The position numbers and the translations under genes were made by a program. From a bacterium (GTDB lineage: Bacteria; Babelota; Babeliae; Babelales; RVW-14): a stretch of DNA of 20,020 bases. The notes under the pieces are model-generated. The model ran no database searches, was not told where the DNA came from, and worked only from the letters and a program-made list of their open reading frames with translations. The stretch spans positions 1 through 20,020 of the forward strand of contig JAHFBQ010000015.1 in the NCBI GenBank assembly GCA_023249935.1, read 5' to 3'. Shown here one piece after another: positions 7,854-13,831 of this stretch; position 1 is the first letter of the stretch, and each line of letters starts with the position of its first letter.

Positions 7854-9101
7854 ATGGTTGTGATGCAAAATAAATTGATCTCATGGACCTTGGTACAGGG
7901 ATTATTTTTTTTAGCAGGAGTTTTTTTTGCTAGCTCTGGCAATGCTGCGCCATATGATTTTACAACGACTACCACGGTAGATAATACATTTTTTGCATTA
8001 AACGATCTGGCAACTACGGGCCTTATCCTTAGAGCGGGGAGAACTCTTACGTGGAATTACAGTGCTGGTAAGGGGATCGATGGTCCTATTATTATTGAGT
8101 CTGGGGCTCTATTGAAAATTCTTACAGGTAAAGAGCTTTTGATAAATACTTCTCTCTTTAGTAGCGGTACGGTTCTCGTTTATGGGACGTTAAATAATGG
8201 TATCGGAGGGACTTTTGATAACTTGGATACCATTGCTAACAATGGTACTGTAACGAATAATGGTACCTGGAATAACTCTGTAGGCAGCAGTTTTTCTAAT
8301 AAAGGTACGCTGAATAACAATGGAACTATGAACAACAGCGATTACTTTGAAAACTTCGAAACGATTGTCAATGCCGGTACGTTGAACAATAGTGGCACGC
8401 TGCAAAGTACTAATACCGTGAATAACTCTGGGGTTTTGAATAATACCAGTAGCGGTACTATAGAGAATGATGGTGATGTTAACAATAGTGGTACTTTGAA
8501 CAACAGCGGTACCTGGCATAACGGAGACTTCAGTACGGTACTTAACAGTGGTATTATTGGTTTGGCCATAGGCAACATTGTTAAAAACATAATTATTGCA
8601 GCAACGCATTTTCCTGTTGCACGTGGTAGTCAATTTGATTTTACCGGTGATGGGAGTGTTGTTCCGCTATTGATGTCTGGAGATATTATTAGAGAATTGG
8701 ATGGTACGGTGACGCCAGCTCAGTGTGCTAACGGCTTTGTCGTTGCGCCAGAGGCCTCTGTAACAGTGAGAGATCGGGTTGATATAGGTACTAGTGGTTA
8801 TGTAGTGGTTAGTGCTGGTGCCAACCTGACGATTCCAGCCTCTAAAGTCTTTGCAAATAAAGGTGTTGTGAGTATTGTTGCGGGAGGCTCTCTGAATAAT
8901 AAGGGCATTACCAACAATAATAAGGACGGTACCATAGATAACAGTGGTACTATCAACATTGCAAAAACTGGTGCCATAAATAACCGCGGCATTATCAACA
9001 ATGAAAGCAGCGGTATTATCAATAATAGTGGCGAAATGAATATGAAAAAAGGTGGCATTTTGAATGACCTTGGTTCTATCGTGAGTAAAAACCGGCGCTG
9101 A
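7854..9101 (+). CDS. Exported Asn/Gly/Thr repeat protein, probable beta-solenoid surface protein
   Basis: I do not recognise a named family. The 415-residue product begins with a signal peptide (hydrophobic core at about 12-26, likely cut after SSGNA, residue 31). Two blocks of short degenerate repeats follow, residues 110-233 and 337-410, each unit being roughly x-x-N-N-S-G-T with a hydrophobic before the Asn pair (GTLNNSGT, GTWNNSV, GTINIA). Regular Asn ladders with turn Gly residues are typical of right- or left-handed beta-helices, so a rod-like surface or secreted protein is likely. A less repetitive spacer (about 240-335) separates the blocks. No LPxTG, autotransporter barrel or other anchor is visible at the C-terminus (SKNRR). 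AGGTAGGG precedes the ATG at 7854; an ATG at 7863 is also possible. Confidence 0.85.
   Translation: MVVMQNKLISWTLVQGLFFLAGVFFASSGNAAPYDFTTTTTVDNTFFALNDLATTGLILRAGRTLTWNYSAGKGIDGPIIIESGALLKILTGKELLINTSLFSSGTVLVYGTLNNGIGGTFDNLDTIANNGTVTNNGTWNNSVGSSFSNKGTLNNNGTMNNSDYFENFETIVNAGTLNNSGTLQSTNTVNNSGVLNNTSSGTIENDGDVNNSGTLNNSGTWHNGDFSTVLNSGIIGLAIGNIVKNIIIAATHFPVARGSQFDFTGDGSVVPLLMSGDIIRELDGTVTPAQCANGFVVAPEASVTVRDRVDIGTSGYVVVSAGANLTIPASKVFANKGVVSIVAGGSLNNKGITNNNKDGTIDNSGTINIAKTGAINNRGIINNESSGIINNSGEMNMKKGGILNDLGSIVSKNRR
8181..8552 (+). repeat. First block of short degenerate NNSGT-type coding repeats
   Basis: The DNA encodes a run of short units built on AAYAAYAGYGGTAC-like words (for example aacaatagtggtac and aacaacagcggtacc). 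Third-base differences between units show that the repeat is old and selected at the protein level. Confidence 0.8.
8862..9083 (+). repeat. Second block of NNSGT-type coding repeats
   Basis: The same kind of unit returns here (SLNNKGITNNNKDGT, IDNSGTINIA, AINNRGIINNES). The units are more basic than in the first block and run almost to the C-terminus of the protein. Confidence 0.75.
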
Positions 9102-9125
9102 TAGCTACAAAATTGGTTCAGAAAA

Positions 9126-9157
9126 AACGGGCGGAGAGAATTTTCTCTCCGCCCGTT
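9126..9157. terminator. Bidirectional terminator between convergent genes
   Basis: AACGGGCGGAGAGA and TCTCTCCGCCCGTT form a perfect 14-pair GC-rich stem with loop ATTT. On the minus strand it is followed by six T residues, so it is an excellent terminator for the three-gene operon ending at 9175. On the plus strand the T tract is poor, so it ends the repeat-protein transcript less efficiently. Confidence 0.9.
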
Positions 9158-9174
9158 CTAATCTTTGACTAATT

Positions 9175-10425
9175 TTAGACTAAGAAATTTGTTGTCTGTT
9201 TGGTAACGGTAAGACGAGCCGGTTTGTCGTTCCCAGTGCATAGTTTGTAAAATCTTCCAAAGAACGATCGTTCTTTGCGTATCAGTGCATCGGCTGTAAG
9301 AGCTAATGCACCCACGCCTACACCAGCGGCAACGAGAGTGGCTGTTGAGATTTCCTTATCATGTTTATGTCCATTAAAGCAGTTCTTAAACACCGTAAAA
9401 TTCTCTTTTCCTAGAATTGAGAAAACTGTTTTTTTAAATGCGCCCTTAAACTCAGGTTCATTGAATATTTCTTTGTAGAAATCTGCGATTACCTTAGGTT
9501 TATTGCAATGACATCCGCAGCCATACGCGGATAATAAAATCGTTGTGTGGTCATTATTTAGTGCCACGCGTAGTTGGGTTCTAATCTTTTCTTTGGTGAT
9601 GTCTTCGTAGTCAGCAGGAATTTTCTTGCCGCGGCTCCAGCGCAAATCGTAGGCAACGCTGGCGATGATATCTACAGAAAATTGATCGTCTTCAGCAAGC
9701 GGCTGATAGTGCTTGCCATTGAAAGGAGCTCTTAGAACCTTAACTTGTGGAATGTAGATGGCGCCTTTTTCCTGAATAAATTTTGGACCATGTTCTGTTT
9801 TTTGATACACGTTATGCCATGAATTTCCGTATACCGCCTGCTTAGATCGCATAAGTGCAATAACCATATCATGAGCACGATAACTGATACTTTCTTCTTG
9901 TGCATGCCCACCGGAGTTGAGAAATCCGCCTGGCGTGATGTCATCAGCCATGTTTAATACCGCTGGTTTATCAGCTAGGAGTTCTTGTGCCGCAACAAGC
10001 GTATCTTTTTCCCACACCTCAAACGTAGTTGCATAGGTAGTTGTCGGGTTTGGACGTGGTTGTGTTTCGTCGTAGATCTTAACAGTACCTGTATAACTAC
10101 CCTTATGATGTTTTGCGTAATTGTTAAAGTTCTCTTTGAATATATCCATGAGAGACGTTGCCCGCTCGTCCAAATCTCGCCCCCATACATTGCGGATAGT
10201 TTTTTGATCGGTAAAGGTTTTGATATCAAAGTCTGCGAGGGCATCGTCTTCTAATTTCAAAGTAGTAAGGCTACCGGTAGTATCTACTGAAATAGGATTT
10301 CTAGCTTCTGTTTTTTTAGCTAAAAAGACACGAACCTTTTTTTGAGGATCAAACGCTACTTTATTTTGCGCATGTAGTCCTCTGGTAGCGAATATTGTTA
10401 TGAATAGCAATAGAAAACGTTTCAT
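9175..10425 (-). CDS. Exported microbial-type poly(ADP-ribose) glycohydrolase-like protein (DUF2263/TIGR02452 fold)
   Basis: The family is a macrodomain-like fold that hydrolyses poly- or mono-ADP-ribose. Seen: a signal peptide (MKRFLLLFITIFATRGLHAQ, cleavage near residue 20), then AVLNMADDITPGGFLNSGG with AQEES (residues 155-179). The catalytic pair Glu177-Glu178 follows Gln176, although the usual GGG has become PGGF. IYIPQVKVLR (223-232) and LLSAYGCGCHCNKPKVIADF (297-316) are the family's downstream ADP-ribose-binding segments. After residue 359 comes a C-terminal module unrelated to PARGs: a hydrophobic segment (361-382), basic RKERSFFGRF, and KPARLTVTKQTT. It is last of three genes and starts 15 bases after the NADAR stop, with AGGA before the ATG. 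Activity and target are inferred; export implies a periplasmic or host substrate. Confidence 0.85.
   Translation of the reverse strand: MKRFLLLFITIFATRGLHAQNKVAFDPQKKVRVFLAKKTEARNPISVDTTGSLTTLKLEDDALADFDIKTFTDQKTIRNVWGRDLDERATSLMDIFKENFNNYAKHHKGSYTGTVKIYDETQPRPNPTTTYATTFEVWEKDTLVAAQELLADKPAVLNMADDITPGGFLNSGGHAQEESISYRAHDMVIALMRSKQAVYGNSWHNVYQKTEHGPKFIQEKGAIYIPQVKVLRAPFNGKHYQPLAEDDQFSVDIIASVAYDLRWSRGKKIPADYEDITKEKIRTQLRVALNNDHTTILLSAYGCGCHCNKPKVIADFYKEIFNEPEFKGAFKKTVFSILGKENFTVFKNCFNGHKHDKEISTATLVAAGVGVGALALTADALIRKERSFFGRFYKLCTGNDKPARLTVTKQTTNFLV
9178..9348 (-). other. C-terminal membrane/sorting module, copy in the PARG-like protein
   Basis: Residues 360-416 contain TATLVAAGVGVGALALTADA, then LIRKERSFFGRF, a short variable stretch, and KPARLTVTKQTTNFLV. 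The same order of elements closes the upstream NADAR protein, whose catalytic domain is unrelated. Nucleotide similarity is still visible (gtaacggtaagacgagc here against ttaacggtgaggcgtgc there), so the two tails share a common origin. Confidence 0.8.
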
Positions 10426-10440
10426 AAGAGTTCCTATTTA

Positions 10441-11544
10441 TTAACCATGATGGTCTGTTGTCTGCTCATTAACGGTGAGGCGTGCAGGTGTGTCATGATA
10501 AACAAGTCGACCAAGAAATGACTTTCTTTTTCGAACGATTGCATCCCCAACCAATGCACAGGTGCCAACGCCCGCGGTAGTAAGAGCAGTCGTTCGTACT
10601 GGATGATTGGTCCATTGGTCTTTAATCCATTGAGCGGTGTCTGGCTTGGATTCAGCTGACTTTGCAGTCTTCTTCTTTTGCTTATAAGACTTATCTTTTT
10701 TATCACCAGTTCCACTACCCGTAGCCTCATCACATTCATCTTCTTCAGCGCCATCAACTATGGCAAGCTTGCTGCGCACTGTAAGCTGTTGGTTGTGTTG
10801 ATCTACAAAAAGAGGATGTCCAGCATTTTGCCAAGCTTGTTGATGTCTAAGGATATCAGCTTCTAATTGGCCCATTTCTTTAAGTCGTGCGTCTCCCCAC
10901 GCATTCAGAAATCCTTCCTCTGCAAGCTCATGACGAACGAGTATTAATATTTTACCGAGGTAATTATGCCCACCATTGGTGTCACCCCAGTAGTTATCGC
11001 CTTGTGCTTGATTTGCGTTTTGCTCAACGTGCTCAACAATCCAGTCTCCACTGGTGTCGAGAAGAAGTTTTTGTAATTCTTCATTGTGCGCGAATTTTGC
11101 TTTCACTGCCGCATACATGACGTACAATTTCATGTTATGCCATCCAGCTACAACATCTGCATTACGTTGTCTTGCAAGACGAAAGACATCTCCTGGCGTT
11201 TGTGCTGCGCTGTTGCGGCAAAGATTCTGAAAATCTGGTTGTTCTAAAAACTTTATTGTCTGAAAAAAATGTTCAGTTGAGCGCCATGTCATACACGGTT
11301 GACCAGCAAAGCCGATGTGCAAGCCCGCAAAAGCGGTTTTGTTGTCTTTGCCTGCTGCTGGATAACGACGAGCATCGCGGTTGCCATCAACCTCATAAAA
11401 ATTTGCTAGAGGATAAAAAGCTCTATCGTTTGGATGGAACCAAACTTCATTTGCTGGTTTTCCAGCTCCCCATTCGGCCGCTGGCTGTGCAGTACCTGAA
11501 ATCAACGAGCAACTCAATGCTAAAAGTTTCATTATATTTTTCAT
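10441..11544 (-). CDS. Exported NADAR (YbiA-like, DUF1768) ADP-ribose-related hydrolase with C-terminal anchor module
   Basis: NADAR domains cleave N-glycosidic bonds in ADP-ribose-type or riboflavin-pathway substrates; some members are reported to remove ADP-ribose from guanine. The protein has 367 residues. A signal peptide (1-20) is followed by the NADAR domain (about 34-215): YPLANFYEVDG (44-54), MTWRSTEHFFQTIKF (85-99), WHNMKLYVMYAAVKAKF (135-151), LLLDTSGDWIVEHVE (160-174) and DNYWGDTNGGHNYLGKILI (183-201). All of these are close to the family pattern, so catalysis is likely retained. Residues 262-303 are a low-complexity linker, acidic and then lysine-rich. Next comes WIKDQWTNHPVRTTA, a hydrophobic segment (about 318-337), RKRKSFLGRL and TPARLTVNEQTT. 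AGAGGTG lies 6 bases before the ATG. Cytoplasmic YbiA lacks a signal peptide, so export is unusual. Confidence 0.9.
   Translation of the reverse strand: MKNIMKLLALSCSLISGTAQPAAEWGAGKPANEVWFHPNDRAFYPLANFYEVDGNRDARRYPAAGKDNKTAFAGLHIGFAGQPCMTWRSTEHFFQTIKFLEQPDFQNLCRNSAAQTPGDVFRLARQRNADVVAGWHNMKLYVMYAAVKAKFAHNEELQKLLLDTSGDWIVEHVEQNANQAQGDNYWGDTNGGHNYLGKILILVRHELAEEGFLNAWGDARLKEMGQLEADILRHQQAWQNAGHPLFVDQHNQQLTVRSKLAIVDGAEEDECDEATGSGTGDKKDKSYKQKKKTAKSAESKPDTAQWIKDQWTNHPVRTTALTTAGVGTCALVGDAIVRKRKSFLGRLVYHDTPARLTVNEQTTDHHG
10444..10593 (-). other. C-terminal membrane/sorting module, copy in the NADAR protein
   Basis: Residues 318-367 read TTALTTAGVGTCALVGDAIV, RKRKSFLGRL, a 5-residue spacer, then TPARLTVNEQTTDHHG. 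Compared with the PARG-like tail, the hydrophobic segment, RK-x-x-SF-x-GR and PARLTV-x-x-QTT are conserved, and only the spacer and last residues vary. Confidence 0.8.
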
Positions 11545-11569
11545 AACACACCTCTTCTTTAATTTATGT

Positions 11570-12826
11570 TTATGGCTTCAAAACCATCTGAAGAATATTT
11601 GTAATAGACTTACTAATAATCGAATGACTTTCTTTCGTATAACCACCAGAAAGTATCATAACGACAGGAATCTTCTCATCAAGTGCGCAGCGAAATACAA
11701 ATTCATCACGCTCTATGATACCAGCTTCTGATACGCTCATGCGTCCAAGAGGGTCTTTTTCATAGATATCAGTTCCTGCGTTGTATACGATGAGATCAGG
11801 TTTAGATGCTGCAATCGCTGCAGGCAAATGGTCGGCAAGAATTTTAAGATACGCTTTGTCTTTGATGCCTGATTTAACAGGATGATTAAAGTCTATGTAT
11901 TTTTTGGCCGCTTTGTCTTGTGGATACATGTCTTCATTATAGACGTCAAAAATGCTGACGCGTTTATCGGGTCCGCAGATCATTTCAACACCGTTGCCCT
12001 GGTGAGCGTCTAAATCAACAACAAGTATTTTGTAGTTTGGGTGAAGCTCGTGCACCCAGTGAATGGCAAGTGCAATGTCACTAAAAGCGCAGCCCCCGCT
12101 GCCCTCTGTAGCTTTGGCGTGGTGATAACCGCCACCAAGATTTATTGCCCAACCTTCTTGGAGTGCCAGCTCGGTAGCAAGTACGGTACCGCTGGTAGCC
12201 AGTTTCATTGGTTCAAGTAGATTTCTGCGCAATACAAAATGAGGCAGATAATTCAGTTGTGGTAAATATACGATTTTTGCAACGGCAGCTGAGCTGTTAA
12301 GTGAATCTAGGTATGCTGATGTATGGACTTTTAAAAGATCGTCTTGCGTCGCCATAGTGGGCGTATGAAAACGTTCTGGTTTTATGCCTACCGTTGTGAC
12401 TAAATGATTGTAAACACGTCTATACTTTTGTGAATCAAACGAGTGAAGCTTCTCAACTCCTGCAAGAGAAATGTTATAGTCTTTGTGATAGACAATGGGC
12501 AGCTTCTTGTCGGTTGCTTGAACAAGAGCCTTTGCTTTACCAGCGAATTCAAGATCTTCTTTTGTAAAATTTTGTAGCGGGTCTTCAGAGAAAAGCTTAT
12601 AACCGACTGCCGCCGCGGCAACGCCGCCAACCGCAATGGCTGCTGTACGTTTTGGATGTTGTACGCATTGTCTCTTGAACCAAGTAAAGGGGTTATAGTT
12701 TGATGTTGGTACAAGAACTTCATAGGCACTCGTACTCTCTGTTTCTAGAAGATCTGTTTTTGCAGAAAGTATTGCGCTCGAGAATAATGTGAAACTAACC
12801 ACTACAAGCTTAACGATATTGTTCAT
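11570..12826 (-). CDS. Exported class IV histone deacetylase-like (HDAC11-type) zinc hydrolase
   Basis: It belongs to the arginase/deacetylase fold that removes acyl groups from lysine or polyamines; eukaryotic HDAC11 prefers long fatty acyl groups. The 418-residue protein has a signal peptide (1-22), a WFKRQ-HPKRTA hydrophobic segment (49-80), then a full deacetylase domain (about 108-418). The similarity is clearly to HDAC11: YNISLAGVEKLHSFD, DLLKVHTSAYL, AINLGGGYHHA (His235-His236), DLDAHQGNG (metal ligands Asp273, His275), DVYNEDMYP, YNAGTDIYEKDPLG (Asp353), and SGGYTKES (Tyr396). All catalytic residues are present. I chose the ATG at 12826, preceded by GGTGGGG, over the TTG at 12853. It is the first gene of the operon, 25 bases before the NADAR gene. 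Acetylpolyamine hydrolase activity is an alternative, but the HDAC11 match is specific. Confidence 0.92.
   Translation of the reverse strand: MNNIVKLVVVSFTLFSSAILSAKTDLLETESTSAYEVLVPTSNYNPFTWFKRQCVQHPKRTAAIAVGGVAAAAVGYKLFSEDPLQNFTKEDLEFAGKAKALVQATDKKLPIVYHKDYNISLAGVEKLHSFDSQKYRRVYNHLVTTVGIKPERFHTPTMATQDDLLKVHTSAYLDSLNSSAAVAKIVYLPQLNYLPHFVLRRNLLEPMKLATSGTVLATELALQEGWAINLGGGYHHAKATEGSGGCAFSDIALAIHWVHELHPNYKILVVDLDAHQGNGVEMICGPDKRVSIFDVYNEDMYPQDKAAKKYIDFNHPVKSGIKDKAYLKILADHLPAAIAASKPDLIVYNAGTDIYEKDPLGRMSVSEAGIIERDEFVFRCALDEKIPVVMILSGGYTKESHSIISKSITNILQMVLKP
12587..12682 (-). other. N-terminal hydrophobic segment of the deacetylase resembling the NADAR membrane module
   Basis: Residues 49-80 (TWFKRQCVQHPKRTAAIAV and on to YKLF) match the NADAR segment WIKDQWTNHPVRTTALTTAG in a W-[IF]-K-x-Q-x-x-x-H-P-x-R-T-x-A pattern followed by an Ala/Gly/Val membrane stretch. 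It lacks the SF-GR and PARLTV parts. Confidence 0.55.
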
Positions 12827-12867
12827 GATCCCCACCCATTTAAGGAACCTCAATAAATAACATTCCC

Positions 12868-12896
12868 ATTAAACTACTTTGCTCAGTTTTGAAACG
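12868..12896 (-). promoter_or_regulatory. Weak candidate promoter of the three-gene operon
   Basis: The promoter must lie in the roughly 100 bases between the terminator at 12932-12958 and the ATG at 12826. The best -10 is TTTAAT on the minus strand (12868-12873, 5 of 6 matches), but no good -35 stands 17 bases upstream; only CGTTTC/TTTCAA-like sequence is there. The start would be near 12861. Confidence 0.3.
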
Positions 12897-12931
12897 AATA
12901 TCAAATGGGTGACCTATTTCTGACGTGAAAA

Positions 12932-12958
12932 AAGCCCTGAGAACTGCTCTCAGGGCTT
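12932..12958 (-). terminator. Rho-independent terminator after the second tandem paralog
   Basis: AAGCCCTGAGA (12932-12942) and TCTCAGGGCTT (12948-12958) form an 11-pair stem with loop ACTGC. On the minus strand it is followed by a run of T residues. It separates the paralog pair from the downstream deacetylase operon. Confidence 0.85.
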
Positions 12959-13058
12959 AAGGTTTTCTGTATGATAATTTAGATTAAAAATAAACCTTAA
13001 GTTTTTACAGCCTGCGCGCCTTCTTTGGCAGGAGGACGGCTTGTTGGTACCTTTGGAG

Positions 13059-13730
13059 TTAAGGGGCGGGTTCCTGTGCAAACTGCCTAATAATCTCGCC
13101 CGCTGCTTGGTAAGCAAGTTCAGTGTAGAGGGTTTGTAGTAGGCTTTGTACATAGGCTTGTGTGAGTTCTGGTGTTTCATCATCCTCTTCATCATTGACT
13201 GTATGATTGAGAGCTAAAAAGGCGGTATCAATGAGTGGTTTGGTGATGGCGGTCGCAGTGATTTGCGCAGCACGCTTCATGAGGCGTTCTTTGGTAGTGT
13301 CAGCAGCTGTGCCCATCAGGTAGTCTATGAGCATGTAGCTGAGTAAATTGACCACTTCAAGCGTTGTACCATGTGAGAACTCGACAGCAAATTCCTTGGC
13401 GAACATTGTCATAAATTCTTGGTCAAGCTGTGGTGCATCCTGCCATGATTCTTTGGCCGCTACACGATCAAGCACGCGTGTGAAGCGCAACATCATTGGC
13501 TTATCCATGAGTGCATATGATACTAATAGATTGGTTTCGTTAGCAACATTGCCAATGAACTGTAGGCCTGGGGTTGTTTCTGGCGCGAGTGCATGTATAA
13601 CTGATTCAGATGTTTTTGCTACACCACTTACGGTCTGTAACTTGCGTAAATCTTCTAATGTGTAGTTGGCTTTTGTTTGTTGAGCAAGGGCTAGGGGGAG
13701 GCTGAGGGTGAGAAGTAGATATTTGTTCAT
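13059..13730 (-). CDS. Exported protein of unknown family, tandem paralog A
   Basis: I do not recognise the family. The 223-residue product has a signal peptide (MNKYLLLTLSLPLALAQ) and a mostly helical mature domain. It shares with the upstream neighbour YT-x-EDL-x-K at the mature N-terminus, RVA-x-K-x-SWQ-x-AP-x-x-D-x-x-FM in the centre, and AGE near the C-terminus, so the two are a tandem duplication. No cysteine is present, in contrast to paralog B. AAGGA stands 7 bases before the ATG at 13730. A terminator-like hairpin lies just upstream, leaving little room for a private promoter. The reading frame ends in a C-rich run; a shifted frame continues to 12997 with a Pro/Lys-rich tail, so the 3' end may be frameshifted. 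Confidence 0.8.
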   Translation of the reverse strand: MNKYLLLTLSLPLALAQQTKANYTLEDLRKLQTVSGVAKTSESVIHALAPETTPGLQFIGNVANETNLLVSYALMDKPMMLRFTRVLDRVAAKESWQDAPQLDQEFMTMFAKEFAVEFSHGTTLEVVNLLSYMLIDYLMGTAADTTKERLMKRAAQITATAITKPLIDTAFLALNHTVNDEEDDETPELTQAYVQSLLQTLYTELAYQAAGEIIRQFAQEPAP

Positions 13731-13749
13731 GGTTTATCCTTAGTTGGTA

Positions 13750-13784
13750 AAAAAGGGCTTGGTCATTACAACCAAACCCTTTTT
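13750..13784 (-). terminator. Hairpin terminator or attenuator between the tandem paralogs
   Basis: AAAAAGGG (13750-13757) pairs with CCCTTTTT (13777-13784), and TTGGT (13759-13763) pairs with ACCAA (13771-13775), with one internal mismatch and a 7-base loop. On the minus strand a run of six T residues follows. It ends only 19 bases before the next ATG, so it sits within the leader of paralog A. Confidence 0.8.
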
Positions 13785-13831
13785 ATTTGAAAATCAAACC
13801 TAAGTGTAATACTTAGTTGAATAGCTCAATA

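Noticed and set aside
8190..8633. Long open frame on the minus strand inside the repeat gene
   Set aside because: It mirrors the repeat coding strand, has no ribosome binding site or signal and is a shadow of the repeats.
8181..9083. Repeated short DNA words that might look like a CRISPR or satellite array
   Set aside because: Units are in frame, vary mostly at third positions and lack constant-length spacers; they encode protein repeats.
12827..12853. TTG start nine codons upstream for the deacetylase
   Set aside because: The ATG at 12826 has a G-rich ribosome binding site and begins a clean signal peptide.
12950..13195. Separate small minus-strand gene after paralog A
   Set aside because: Most of it overlaps paralog A in another frame; the better explanation of the downstream part is a shifted continuation of paralog A.
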